Shown piece by piece: positions 34,928 through 43,992 of a DNA stretch of 64,000 nucleotides (position 1 is its first letter; each line of letters starts with the position of its first letter). The notes under the pieces are model-generated. The model made no database searches. It was given only the letters and a program-made list of their open reading frames with translations, and was not told the DNA's origin. This DNA is from Bowmanella denitrificans (lineage in GTDB: Bacteria; Pseudomonadota; Gammaproteobacteria; Enterobacterales; Alteromonadaceae), in the NCBI RefSeq assembly GCF_039522935.1, contig NZ_BAAAEI010000014.1, forward strand, positions 1 through 64,000, written 5' to 3'. Both the position numbers and the translations under genes were made by a program.

Positions 34928-37414
34928 ATGAATAAGGCTGTGAAAGCGCCATTGCTAACGCAAAAATCTGTGACGGATCTGGACAAAAACGACATTAAAC
35001 AAGCCATTATCCGGCACTTACATTGCACTTTGGGGACAGACGAAAACAAGGCCAATAACCATGCCTGGTGGAAGGCAACCTGCGCGGCAGTGCAGGAACA
35101 GGTGATGGAACGGCTGCGTACCACGCAAAAAACCCACTATATGAATGACACCCGGGCGGTGCACTATTTTTCAGCCGAGTTTCTGATGGGACGGCTGATG
35201 TCTAATAATTTGCAGAATTTAGGCTTGTACGAAAAGGCCTGTCAGGCGCTGCTAGAACTAGGTGTCGATATTGCCGATGTGATGGAAGAAGAGCCAGATA
35301 TGGCGCTGGGCAATGGCGGTCTGGGACGACTGGCAGCCTGTTTCATCGATTCACTGGCAACACTGCAGATGCCGGCAATTGGTTATGGCTTGCACTACGA
35401 ACATGGCTTGTTCCGCCAGGAAATCCAAAATGGCGCGCAGATAGAACGTCCGGATACCTGGCGAGACTACGGTAACCCATGGGAAATTTGCCGCCCTGAA
35501 TCCATTCAGGAAATTCCACTGTATGGTTATGTGGAGACCAAATACGGTGAAAAAGGCCAGATGCGCAAAGAGTGGCACCCTGGCTCCATTGTAAAGGGCA
35601 TTCCATGGGACATTCCGGTGGTCGGTTTTGGCGGTAAAACCGTTAATGTCCTGCGATTATGGGAAAGCCGGGCATCAAATTACTTCAACTGGGATGTATT
35701 CAACGCGGGCGGCTATCTGGATGCCCAGCGGGAAAACGTGCAGGCCGAAACCATTTCCAAGGTGCTTTATCCCAATGACGAAACCGAAGCCGGCAAAGAG
35801 CTGCGTCTGATTCAGCAGTACTTTTTCTGTGCCTGTTCTTTGAAAGACATTATTCGCCGCTACAAGCGGGCGCACGGTGATGACTGGAGTCGTTTTGCCG
35901 ACCAGGTGGTGATCCAACTTAATGATACCCACCCGGCCATTGCTATTCCTGAGCTGATGCGTATTTTGGTGGACAGAGCCGAAATGGATTGGGACAAGGC
36001 CTGGGCCATTTGTACTAACACCTTTGCCTACACCAACCATACCTTGTTACCCGAAGCACTGGAGCGCTGGCCGGCAAGAATGCTGGAAAAGATCCTGCCC
36101 CGCCATTTAGAAATCATCTATGAAATTAATCATAGGTTTATGGAGTTGGTAGACAAAACCTGGCCTGCCAATGACAGCATTAAACGCAAGCTGTCGATTA
36201 TTGAAGAAGGCAGCGAGAAAATGATCCGCATGGGCAATCTGTCGGTGATCAGCTCTTTTGCCGTTAACGGTGTGGCTGCCATTCATTCCAAGCTGGTTAA
36301 GGAGCAGTTGTTTCCTGAATTTGATCAACTGTGGCCGGGTAAACTGACTAATGTGACAAACGGTATCACGCCAAGACGCTGGCTTAAGGCCTGTAATCCG
36401 CGCCTGGCAACACTGATCAGCAGCAAGATTGGCGATGACTGGCCGGTGCATCTGGATAAACTGCAAGGGCTGGCGAATTATGCGGATGACAAAGAATTTC
36501 AGAGCCAGTTTATGCAGATTAAGCATCAGAATAAGTTGGATCTGGCGGCGGAGGTGAAACTGCTGACCGGCGTGGAATTAGATGCCAATATGATTTTTGA
36601 TGTGCAGATTAAGCGTTTGCATGAATATAAGCGCCAGCATCTGAATTTGCTGCATATTATGGCCTTATATCGCCGACTGCTGGAAGATCCGGATTATGAT
36701 ATGCATCCCCGTGCGTTTCTGTTTGGTGCCAAGGCGGCACCCGGTTATAAACTGGCCAAGGATATTATCTATGCCATTAACAAAGTGGCAGATAAGATCA
36801 ACAACGATAAGCGGGTGAATCATAAATTACGCGTTGTGTTCCTACCTAATTACCGGGTCAGCCTGGCGGAAAAAATGATCCCGGCTGCGGATATTTCCGA
36901 GCAAATCTCTACGGCCGGTAAAGAGGCCTCGGGCACCGGCAATATGAAACTGGCCTTAAATGGGGCGGTCACCGTTGGCACCCTGGATGGCGCGAATATT
37001 GAGATTGCCGAAGAAGTTGGCGAGGAAAATATCTTTATTTTCGGCCTGACAGTGGAACAAGTGCACAAAATGCAAAAGGCTGGTTACAACCCCTATGACT
37101 ACTATGATACCAGCCGCGAAATCAAAGCCATTCTAGACTGGCTGGAAACGGACTACTTTACGCCAGGCAAGCCAGGTGAATTGGTTTCTGTAAAGCAGAG
37201 TTTACTTGATGGGGGCGACCCCTATATGGTACTGGCTGACTTTGATGCCTATTCGCAGGCTCAGAAAAAAGCCGATAAAGCTTACCGGGACAAGGCTGGC
37301 TGGGCCAGAAAAGCCATTTTCAACACTGCCAGAATGGGCAAATTCAATTCCGATCGTTCTATTCTGGATTATGTTGAAAAAATTTGGCGACTATCGCCTT
37401 GCACGGTAGACTAG
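34928..37414 (+). CDS. glgP: Glycogen/maltodextrin phosphorylase
   Basis: 828 residues, the full family length. The PLP lysine is K674 in EASGTGNMKLALNG, followed by TVGTLDGANIEIAEEVG. Other landmarks are HYFSAEFLMGRLM and EEPDMALGNGGLGRLAACF near the N-terminus, QLNDTHPAIAIPELMR, and VFLPNYRVSLAEKMIPA. It releases glucose-1-phosphate from alpha-1,4-glucans, which the adjacent pgm product converts to glucose-6-phosphate. It stands alone from the rest of the glg genes. The HexR-like palindrome upstream suggests control by the sugar-phosphate signal KDPG. Confidence 0.96.
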   Translation: MNKAVKAPLLTQKSVTDLDKNDIKQAIIRHLHCTLGTDENKANNHAWWKATCAAVQEQVMERLRTTQKTHYMNDTRAVHYFSAEFLMGRLMSNNLQNLGLYEKACQALLELGVDIADVMEEEPDMALGNGGLGRLAACFIDSLATLQMPAIGYGLHYEHGLFRQEIQNGAQIERPDTWRDYGNPWEICRPESIQEIPLYGYVETKYGEKGQMRKEWHPGSIVKGIPWDIPVVGFGGKTVNVLRLWESRASNYFNWDVFNAGGYLDAQRENVQAETISKVLYPNDETEAGKELRLIQQYFFCACSLKDIIRRYKRAHGDDWSRFADQVVIQLNDTHPAIAIPELMRILVDRAEMDWDKAWAICTNTFAYTNHTLLPEALERWPARMLEKILPRHLEIIYEINHRFMELVDKTWPANDSIKRKLSIIEEGSEKMIRMGNLSVISSFAVNGVAAIHSKLVKEQLFPEFDQLWPGKLTNVTNGITPRRWLKACNPRLATLISSKIGDDWPVHLDKLQGLANYADDKEFQSQFMQIKHQNKLDLAAEVKLLTGVELDANMIFDVQIKRLHEYKRQHLNLLHIMALYRRLLEDPDYDMHPRAFLFGAKAAPGYKLAKDIIYAINKVADKINNDKRVNHKLRVVFLPNYRVSLAEKMIPAADISEQISTAGKEASGTGNMKLALNGAVTVGTLDGANIEIAEEVGEENIFIFGLTVEQVHKMQKAGYNPYDYYDTSREIKAILDWLETDYFTPGKPGELVSVKQSLLDGGDPYMVLADFDAYSQAQKKADKAYRDKAGWARKAIFNTARMGKFNSDRSILDYVEKIWRLSPCTVD

Positions 37415-37487
37415 CGCCCGCTACGGCCAGGGTAGGCCGGGCTTAGCTTTTTGACAGGAATACGCCGCCCAAATACGTGGGCGGTCT

Positions 37488-37513
37488 AAAGCCCCCATTT
37501 GGGCTTTTTTTTT
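37488..37513 (+). terminator. Intrinsic terminator after glgP
   Basis: AAAGCCC, a CCATTT loop, GGGCTTT and a long T-run. A second hairpin, CCGCCC / GGGCGG, stands just before it at 37465-37484. Confidence 0.9.
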
Positions 37514-37566
37514 ATCGCGCAAACAGGATAAACTTTGCACGGTAAGCAGAGGTGTTGCAGTACTCA

Positions 37567-38880
37567 ATGAGTGTTTTTTACCAGTCCCTGGCCACCATTC
37601 CCAATCGCTATGCGTTTTTTGAACGTATTGAGCAGGCTGTTAGCGAATCGCCTGAGCTGTCGCTGCTGTTTATTGATGTGGTGCGTTTTTCCGACGTCAG
37701 TAGCAGTTTTGGCTACAAGGTCGGAGATATGATCCTCGAAGAAGTGGCCCGGCGCATTAAAACCTTGTTCGGTAAGCAATGCCTGCTGGGGCGTATCAGT
37801 GGCGATATTTTCGGTCTGATGCTACCCGGATGCCATGGCGATACCCAACTGCGCGGTTTTTACAGTCATCTGGTTGAACACTTTAAGACACCCATCAGTT
37901 TTGACGATAATGCGTTTGTGGCCGACTTTAATGTCGGTGCGGTAGCCAACCTGCCGGACAATCGCGATCCTAGTCGATTGTTTTCCGGCGCTGAGATGGC
38001 GCTTAAACAGGCTAAGCAGAATAAGTACGACAATTTCCAGGTCATTCGACTGCAGGAAAAGCCTGAGACCGGCCGGTCACTTGCCCTGAAAGCCGACCTT
38101 AAACGCGCCTTTGCCAATGATGAACTGGAGTTATATTTTCAGCCCAAGGTGGATTTGCACAGTTTCAAGATAGTTGGTGCTGAATGCCTGCTACGCTGGA
38201 ATCACCCCCTGGACGGCATTATTGTGCCTGGTAGCTTTATCGAAGCTGCTGAGTCGTACAATATGATGAACGAAGTAGGGTACTGGGTGCTGGAAAGGGC
38301 CTTTCATAGCGCCATGCTGCTGGAGGGGCTGGGACTGGATATTCAGGTTTCTGTGAATATTTCTCCCACTCAGCTTTATGATTCAAAGTTTGTTGCCAAA
38401 GTGAAACGGTTGGCCGGGTTGTATCGGGTCAATCTGGCCAATATTGAACTGGAACTCACCGAAGATGTGGCATTGTCGAATTCGTTGTTGGTTAAACGCC
38501 AGTTGGGACAAATAAAAGCCCTGGGTTTGTCCATCGCTGTAGACGATTTTGGTAAGGGTTACTCTAATCTTGCCTATATTCGCGATATAGAGCTGGATAC
38601 CATTAAAATTGATAAAACCTTTGTGATGGGGCTGGATCGCAATCCGGTCAACAAGGCCATTATTCAGGCGTCGCAACTTATCGCCGGTGCGTTAGGCTGC
38701 AAAGTGATTGCCGAAGGAATCGAGTCAGTGGAGCATCTGCATGCACTACGTGAGATTGGCATAGATAAAGGTCAGGGTTTTTTGTTTTCCAAAGCGGTGC
38801 CGTTTGAACGTTTGGTTGAGTTGATCCATACCGACCTGATGGTCGGGGATTCACTGGCATATCGAAACCGGACAGGGTGA
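37567..38880 (+). CDS. GGDEF-EAL protein with degenerate GGDEF, likely c-di-GMP phosphodiesterase
   Basis: 437 residues from ATG 37567; in-frame GTG and TTG codons at 37552 and 37555 are alternatives. The GGDEF domain (about 10-160) has ISGDIFG in place of GGDEF, so cyclase activity is unlikely. The EAL domain (180-430) is well kept: AECLLRWNHP (ECL for EAL, with the metal-binding Glu kept), VSVNISPTQL, IELELTED, AVDDFGKGYSNL, TIKIDKTFV and IAEGIES. This suggests an active phosphodiesterase with a regulatory GGDEF. There is no signal peptide or membrane segment, so it is cytosolic. No sensor domain is fused. Confidence 0.88.
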   Translation: MSVFYQSLATIPNRYAFFERIEQAVSESPELSLLFIDVVRFSDVSSSFGYKVGDMILEEVARRIKTLFGKQCLLGRISGDIFGLMLPGCHGDTQLRGFYSHLVEHFKTPISFDDNAFVADFNVGAVANLPDNRDPSRLFSGAEMALKQAKQNKYDNFQVIRLQEKPETGRSLALKADLKRAFANDELELYFQPKVDLHSFKIVGAECLLRWNHPLDGIIVPGSFIEAAESYNMMNEVGYWVLERAFHSAMLLEGLGLDIQVSVNISPTQLYDSKFVAKVKRLAGLYRVNLANIELELTEDVALSNSLLVKRQLGQIKALGLSIAVDDFGKGYSNLAYIRDIELDTIKIDKTFVMGLDRNPVNKAIIQASQLIAGALGCKVIAEGIESVEHLHALREIGIDKGQGFLFSKAVPFERLVELIHTDLMVGDSLAYRNRTG

Positions 38881-38940
38881 TGCACCGCGCAGCCTGCTTC
38901 TGCTAGAATAGCGGCCAAAAGCAGACTCCTCAGGATTTCT

Positions 38941-39972
38941 ATGCCTCTACAGCAATTGCGTCAGCATGGCCAGTTTCTGGCCTTAAGCCGCCAACAGCCC
39001 AACCTTTTTGCCAGCCCGATTGAATTTAGCCTGGACGATGGCACCCAAGTGTTTATTCGCTCCCCAGGTATTATCAGCTTTACCCCAAGCAAGCCCGAAG
39101 GTAAGGATATTGTGCTTTCCAGCGGGGTACATGGTAACGAAACCGCCCCCATAGAAATATGTGATGAACTGGTACAAGGTCTGTTGACAGGACAGTTTAG
39201 CGCGCGTCATCGGGTATTGTTTTTATTTGGCAACCTGCCGGCCATGGAAATTGGCGAGCGCTTTGTCGAAGAGAACATGAACCGTCTGTTTAGTGGTGCC
39301 CATTCTAAAGGGCCGGGTCTGGTTAACGCCGAGCGAGTCAGAGCCAAAGAGCTTGAGGATGCCGTGGCAGATTTCTACCAGCAAGGCGAGCAGACAGGGC
39401 AGAATTATCGCTGCCATTATGATCTGCATACTGCCATCCGTGGTTCAAAGAATGAGAAGTTTGCCGTTTACCCCTATCGTCACGGGCAGCCATGGAAGAA
39501 GTCGCAACTGCAGTTTTTGTTTGCCTGTGGCGTGAATACCTTTTTGTTGTCAAATGGTCCCACCACGACCTTTAGCTATTACTCTTCCAACGAATTTGGC
39601 GCCGACGCCTTTACCGTCGAACTGGGTAAGGTGGCGGCCTTTGGCGAAAATGACATGTCGCGTTTTGCACAGGTCAGGGAAACCCTGTTGGCGCTGATCA
39701 GTCAGGACGAAGTGGCTTTGCCCGGGTACGATCCAAACGCACTGCATGTGTTTAGAATCAACCAGGTGATCAATCGCACTAAAGAAGATTTTCGCCTTAA
39801 CTTTGCTGATGATGCCCCCAATTTTACCGATTTTCCCCTTGATTATGTATTAGCGGAGGAGGAGGGCGTGCAATACAAAGTGCAGGAACAAGGTGAAGCC
39901 ATCGTTTTTCCTAATGCCAAGGTCGCCATTGGTCAGCGCGCGCTGCTCACGGTTGTTCCCACCAGTTTGTAA
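38941..39972 (+). CDS. astE: Succinylglutamate desuccinylase AstE
   Basis: 343 residues of the AstE/aspartoacylase zinc family. Metal ligands H64 and E67 lie in SGVHGNETAP, and the third His is near 157 (YDLHTAIRGS). The catalytic Glu is probably in the AFTVELGKVAAFG segment. It performs the last step of the arginine succinyltransferase pathway, releasing succinate and glutamate. The other ast genes are not in the window, so it stands apart from the astCADBE operon, as often happens in Alteromonadales. The gene is convergent with the binding-protein gene downstream. Confidence 0.92.
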   Translation: MPLQQLRQHGQFLALSRQQPNLFASPIEFSLDDGTQVFIRSPGIISFTPSKPEGKDIVLSSGVHGNETAPIEICDELVQGLLTGQFSARHRVLFLFGNLPAMEIGERFVEENMNRLFSGAHSKGPGLVNAERVRAKELEDAVADFYQQGEQTGQNYRCHYDLHTAIRGSKNEKFAVYPYRHGQPWKKSQLQFLFACGVNTFLLSNGPTTTFSYYSSNEFGADAFTVELGKVAAFGENDMSRFAQVRETLLALISQDEVALPGYDPNALHVFRINQVINRTKEDFRLNFADDAPNFTDFPLDYVLAEEEGVQYKVQEQGEAIVFPNAKVAIGQRALLTVVPTSL

Positions 39973-40037
39973 AGATTATTCGCTGTCTGTGGCGACAGTG
40001 CACTGGGTGTGCAATCGATACTTTGTGGTTGTGCTAA

Positions 40038-40787
40038 TTATGGCTGAGACAGTTGGAATTGCTGTTTTTGCAACGATTGTCTCAGGGCGTCCACCAGGCT
40101 GTCACTAGTGTTTAAGCTGGCCGCCAGGTAGGTGAGTTGCTCAAGCTCCGGGATCATATAAGCAAAGCGCACATCGGAAGTCTCAAGTTGCATGGATTGC
40201 AGCATATCGTCGATGGCGTCTGGGTCGTCTATCACCAGATCGACTTTGTTTTTCAGCAAAAGGGTCCAGGATTGCTGAATATCTGCAGTCACCAGTAATT
40301 GCTTGCCCTCTTCAAAACCATGTTGTTTCAATACTTCCAGTGCCACATCCTGACGTTGCACGGCTATCATATAGGCTTTGGCGTCCTGCAGTGTCTGGAT
40401 TTTTACCGGCAGACTGCGGCTAAGTTGCATAAAGCCAAGGGCATAACGGCCTACCGGACCTATCCATTTAAACAGCGCTTCACGCTGAGGCGTTCTGGCC
40501 ATCGCATAGATAAGGGTGTTGGGAGTGCTCAGGGCCAGGTCGTAGGCGCGAGCCCAGGGATAGGCCCTGATCTGAGCCGCTTGATTGGCATCGGTTAACA
40601 CTTTACGTACCCGTGCGGTCACCACGCCTGACACCTGGCCGTCGACCAGGGTCTGTGCGGGTGGGGATATTTCCGTTACCACCTTTAATGGCAATGCCCG
40701 GCTTTGCAAAGGCATGAGTGATGTAGCCAGCGCAATCAGCAGGCAAGCGGCAAGTGAAATCGGAAATGGATTGGGCAGTTTGTACAA
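40038..40787 (-). CDS. Periplasmic solute-binding protein (type 3 fold)
   Basis: 249 residues with a signal peptide (about 1-31, ending SRA). The mature protein matches the extracellular solute-binding family 3: VVTEISPPAQTLVDGQVSG at the start, YPWARAYDLAL, FKWIGPVG, and a C-terminal LVDALRQSLQ. No permease or ATPase gene is adjacent, so this is an orphan binding protein, as is common in Shewanella and Alteromonas. Such orphans often act as sensors or enzymes rather than ABC partners. Ligand not predictable. Confidence 0.82.
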   Translation of the reverse strand: MYKLPNPFPISLAACLLIALATSLMPLQSRALPLKVVTEISPPAQTLVDGQVSGVVTARVRKVLTDANQAAQIRAYPWARAYDLALSTPNTLIYAMARTPQREALFKWIGPVGRYALGFMQLSRSLPVKIQTLQDAKAYMIAVQRQDVALEVLKQHGFEEGKQLLVTADIQQSWTLLLKNKVDLVIDDPDAIDDMLQSMQLETSDVRFAYMIPELEQLTYLAASLNTSDSLVDALRQSLQKQQFQLSQP

Positions 40788-40838
40788 CTTTAGGTTATCT
40801 TTGGTGATTACAACCTTCAGGCTAGCTACTTATATTCT

Positions 40839-41252
40839 ATGTTTCAACTGGATCCCCGACTTAATCAGGATTGCCATCTGGTTACCGAACTGCCTTTATG
40901 TCTGGTACTTATGATGAATGACAACCAGTATCCCTGGATGATACTGGTTCCCAAGATAGAGGGAGCCAGAGAGATTCTTGATCTATCCATTGCCCAACAA
41001 CAGCAACTTTGGCTTGAATCCTCACGACTTACCCGGGTGATGCAGCAGCGTTATGCGCCCGATAAGATGAATATTGCTGCCCTTGGTAATGTGGTAGAAC
41101 AGTTGCACCTGCACCATATTGCCAGGTATAAAAAGGATATCGCCTGGCCTGCCCCTGTGTGGGGAAAATATCCCGCTAAAGGATACGATGCGGCCACAGC
41201 GCAGCAGGAAATAATGGCAATGAGTGAATTATTAGAGGACATCAAGGCATGA
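40839..41252 (+). CDS. HIT-family nucleotide-binding protein
   Basis: 137 residues. The histidine triad region reads VVEQLHLHHIARY, close to the HxHxHxx motif; the first His is replaced by Gln, giving QLHLHHIAR. Residues upstream (PWMILVPKIEGAREILDL) match the family. It is probably a nucleotide hydrolase of the Hint/Fhit type or a degenerate relative. The first His change occurs in other members of this HIT subgroup. It overlaps the next gene by four bases (ATGA), so the two are co-translated. Confidence 0.85.
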   Translation: MFQLDPRLNQDCHLVTELPLCLVLMMNDNQYPWMILVPKIEGAREILDLSIAQQQQLWLESSRLTRVMQQRYAPDKMNIAALGNVVEQLHLHHIARYKKDIAWPAPVWGKYPAKGYDAATAQQEIMAMSELLEDIKA

Positions 41253-41572
41253 TTATCAGTACGACACATCATCTGGACGGTAAGGAAGTTGAGGCTTACC
41301 TGGGCATTGTGGTTGGCGAAGCGGTGATGGGGGCGAATCTGTTTAGTGACCTTTTTGCCTCTATTCGTGACATAGTGGGTGGACGCAGTGGCTCCTATGA
41401 GGATGAACTGACCAAAGCCCGTAAAATTGCCTTCGCTGAACTGGAAGCTGAAGCCAGAGCGTTAGGCGCGAATGCCGTTCTGGCGGTGGATATTGATTAT
41501 CAGGTAGTGGGCAGCAAAGGCAGTATGCTGATGGTGAGTATCAGCGGCACTGCGGTACGCTATCGAGGTTAA
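41249..41572 (+). CDS. YbjQ/UPF0145-family protein
   Basis: 107 residues, full family length. It has the UPF0145 pattern: an N-terminal STTHHLDGKEVEAYLGIVVGEAV, then SDLFASIRDIVGGRSGSYEDEL, a helix with ALGANAVLAVDIDYQVVG, and a final SISGTAVRY. Family members assemble as pentamers and some carry putative heavy-metal-binding domains, but the function is unknown. It starts on ATGA overlapping the HIT gene. Confidence 0.9.
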   Translation: MIISTTHHLDGKEVEAYLGIVVGEAVMGANLFSDLFASIRDIVGGRSGSYEDELTKARKIAFAELEAEARALGANAVLAVDIDYQVVGSKGSMLMVSISGTAVRYRG

Positions 41573-41582
41573 TGCGCCTTTC

Positions 41583-41735
41583 TTAATCGTCTTTATCCCA
41601 ATCTGGGTTATTGCCCTGCTGTTGTTTGTCCTTAAGGCTGGGCAGTTTGTGCTTGGCGCTTTGTTTGAGCAACAGCAGATTGCTGACAATCACCCCCAGC
41701 ACCAGGGCAATGATCAGGGCGACAGTCCAGCTCAT
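41583..41735 (-). CDS. DUF2897-type small membrane protein
   Basis: A 50-residue gene that is easily missed. It begins MSWTVALIIALVLGVIVSNL, a single membrane helix, and continues with a basic then acidic cytoplasmic tail ending GNNPDWDKDD. The start overlaps the stop codon of the M15 peptidase gene (ATGA), so translation is coupled. In E. coli the small membrane gene ypfN follows dapE in the same way and has an analogous Asp-rich tail. Function unknown. Confidence 0.75.
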   Translation of the reverse strand: MSWTVALIIALVLGVIVSNLLLLKQSAKHKLPSLKDKQQQGNNPDWDKDD

Positions 41736-42415
41736 GGTTTTTCCTCATCGGGCAGTTGAACGAATCGGCGGTAAATGTCCGGCAGATGCTCAAGGATCAC
41801 CCTTTTGCCCTCAATATTCAAGGCCTGTATGCAATCGCTCAGGCAGGTCAGACTCAGCTGTTGCTGCATTAATCTCGCCGATGCTTTGTGGCTGAAATGC
41901 CAGGGCTCAGGTGCGACACCGCCTTGATATTTCGCATAAGGACGGAAAAAACCGAAGTCTTCTGCATAGCTGTCCAGCCAGCAGCACAGCGCATAACATG
42001 GGCCTTCAGCAGCATATTCTTGCGATACCAACTGAAAAGTACGGCCGCTTTGCTGTACGGACGCTTTATCATAAAGATCCATATCTGTACCCCAGTGGTG
42101 GCGACTGGCACCGGGCAGGGCCGACCAGGTCAGAATGGCATAGAGCTTTTGTTTATCGCTTAATGATTCCATTGGCAGCACCTGGCTGTTGATATCCAGC
42201 ACCGGTCGTTGCCCCAGCCACTTTGCATTCCAGATGGCCAACTGGCGCTGACAGTCCCGGTAACTACTGACTATGTCCAGTCCTACACCATCGGCCTGGG
42301 CGGCCTTCTGCATTTTCTCCAGGGCTTTTGCTACATCTGGTTGCAGCCAATGGCCGGGACGCCATTCAATCAGATGACTGGTATCCCGTCCTGTGAGCTG
42401 CAACGCCGTTAACAT
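41732..42415 (-). CDS. M15-family peptidase (D-Ala-D-Ala carboxypeptidase-like)
   Basis: 227 residues. The zinc-binding pattern of the M15B/VanY fold is present: SYRDCQRQ, SRHHWGTDMDLYD (His and Asp ligands), and PEPWHFSH with the catalytic Glu and last His ligand. No signal peptide is visible, so a cytoplasmic location is likely, or export by another route. It overlaps dapE by seven bases at its start and the DUF2897 gene by four at its end. It could trim peptidoglycan peptides in the meso-diaminopimelate context set by dapE. Confidence 0.85.
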   Translation of the reverse strand: MLTALQLTGRDTSHLIEWRPGHWLQPDVAKALEKMQKAAQADGVGLDIVSSYRDCQRQLAIWNAKWLGQRPVLDINSQVLPMESLSDKQKLYAILTWSALPGASRHHWGTDMDLYDKASVQQSGRTFQLVSQEYAAEGPCYALCCWLDSYAEDFGFFRPYAKYQGGVAPEPWHFSHKASARLMQQQLSLTCLSDCIQALNIEGKRVILEHLPDIYRRFVQLPDEEKP

Positions 42416-43539
42416 AGCAAACCTTCCAGCAAGGCTTCATAGGTGTCTGCCAGTTTATACAGATCCTCGATTTTGACACATTCGTTCACTTTATGAATAG
42501 TGGCGTTAACCGGTCCAAGCTCAATGACCTGCGCACCGGTTGGAGCGATAAAACGACCGTCTGAGGTACCGCCAGCGGTGGATAACTCGGTTTCCAGCCC
42601 ACAGCCCTTGCGAATGGCGATACGGGTTGCATCCACCAGTTTGCCGCTGTCGGTTAAAAAGGGTTGGCCGTTAAAGGTCCAGTCCAGCTCATATTCAAGA
42701 TGGTGAGCATCCAATATGCTGCGGGTGCGTTCAATCAGTTGTTGGTCAGTGACTTCGGTGCTGAACCTAAAGTTAAATTGCACCGCCAGCTCTCCTGGGA
42801 TCACATTACCAGCGCCGGTTCCGGCGCTGATGTTGGAGATCTGAAAACTGGTGGGAGGAAAGGACGCGTTGCCTTTGTCCCATTGTACTGCTGCCAATTC
42901 AGCCAATGCGGGGGCTGCCTGGTGCACAGGGTTGCGAGCCAGGTGCGGATAAGCCACGTGCCCCTGAATACCTTTTACCTGCAAATGGCCGGTGAGTGAG
43001 CCGCGTCGGCCGTTTTTTACCACATCGCCTACCTTGGCGGTGCTGGAAGGTTCGCCCACCAGACACCAGGTGATCTTTTCGTTACGGGCTTCCAGGGTGT
43101 CAATAACCCGGGTGGTACCGTTGATAAAGGGACCTTCTTCATCACTGGTAATCAGAAAAGCGATGGAGCCACAATGTTGTGGATGCGTTTCCACGAAACG
43201 CCGGGTGGCGACTAACATGGCCGCCAGACTGCCTTTCATATCGGCCGCGCCCCGACCATATAAGTAACCGTCTTTTTCGGTAGGCTTAAAAGGGGGGAAT
43301 TGCCATTTATCCAGGGGGCCCGGGGGAACGACATCGGTATGTCCGGCAAAGCAGAACAGCGGCCCTTGCTTGCCTTTTCGTGCCCACATATTCAGGGTGT
43401 CTTCAAACGGTAGCATCTCGATATCAAAGCCAAGTGGGCGTAAAAATTCCGTCATCATGGTTTGGCAACCCGCATCGGCTGGGGTAACAGAATCTCGTTC
43501 AATCAGGGCTTTGGCCAGTGCCAGTACGTCATTTTGCAT
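42409..43539 (-). CDS. dapE: Succinyl-diaminopimelate desuccinylase DapE
   Basis: 376 residues from the ATG at 43539, matching the family length. The M20 metallopeptidase signatures are FAGHTDVVPPGPLDKW and GRGAADMKGSLAAM, then ITSDEEGPFINGT with the catalytic Glu-Glu, and ending GPVNATIHKVNECV. It hydrolyses N-succinyl-LL-diaminopimelate in lysine and peptidoglycan synthesis. It is encoded in the order arsC-like gene, dapE, M15 peptidase, DUF2897 with overlapping ends, which parallels the yffB-dapE-ypfN order of enterobacteria. Confidence 0.96.
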   Translation of the reverse strand: MQNDVLALAKALIERDSVTPADAGCQTMMTEFLRPLGFDIEMLPFEDTLNMWARKGKQGPLFCFAGHTDVVPPGPLDKWQFPPFKPTEKDGYLYGRGAADMKGSLAAMLVATRRFVETHPQHCGSIAFLITSDEEGPFINGTTRVIDTLEARNEKITWCLVGEPSSTAKVGDVVKNGRRGSLTGHLQVKGIQGHVAYPHLARNPVHQAAPALAELAAVQWDKGNASFPPTSFQISNISAGTGAGNVIPGELAVQFNFRFSTEVTDQQLIERTRSILDAHHLEYELDWTFNGQPFLTDSGKLVDATRIAIRKGCGLETELSTAGGTSDGRFIAPTGAQVIELGPVNATIHKVNECVKIEDLYKLADTYEALLEGLLC

Positions 43540-43879
43540 GGAACAGGCTCGCATACTGATCGGCCTTAAAGCCAAGGTGATATTGCTGATTATGCTGAAG
43601 CAACGGGCGTTTAATCATGGCGGGAAACTCGCACATCAGGCTCAAGGCTTTGTCCATATTCATATCGGCTTTTTGTTTGTCACTTAACTGACGATAAGTG
43701 GTGCCGCGGGTATTCAGCAGTGCTTGCCAGCCCAGACTGCTGGCCACTTCATGTAACCAGGTTGGATCCAGACCATCTGCACGGTAGTCATGAAATTCAT
43801 AAGCAATACTGTGCTGTTCCAGCCAGGTTCTGGCCTTTTTGATGGTGTCACAATTTTTAATGCCAAACAGCTTGGTCAT
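43529..43879 (-). CDS. ArsC/Spx-family reductase-like protein (YffB type)
   Basis: 116 residues from ATG 43879; the long upstream frame to 44098 lies over the IIA gene and is not part of it. It has the YffB motif MTKLFGIKNCDTIKKARTWL with a single Cys (CxT) where arsenate reductases have theirs. NTRGTTYRQL and a C-terminal PLLQHNQQYHLGF follow. YffB bound glutathione in one homologue, and a role in arsenate reduction is not expected. It overlaps dapE by 11 bases. Confidence 0.88.
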   Translation of the reverse strand: MTKLFGIKNCDTIKKARTWLEQHSIAYEFHDYRADGLDPTWLHEVASSLGWQALLNTRGTTYRQLSDKQKADMNMDKALSLMCEFPAMIKRPLLQHNQQYHLGFKADQYASLFHAK

Positions 43880-43992
43880 GGGCGTTATTATCTGAGTGAA
43901 AGTGGGCTGCAAGCTTAGCTTAAAGTCATACTGGTTTGAACCGTTCGCGGTTGAGGTTGCTATATCATTTGTTTGCCGGAATATGGAACTGG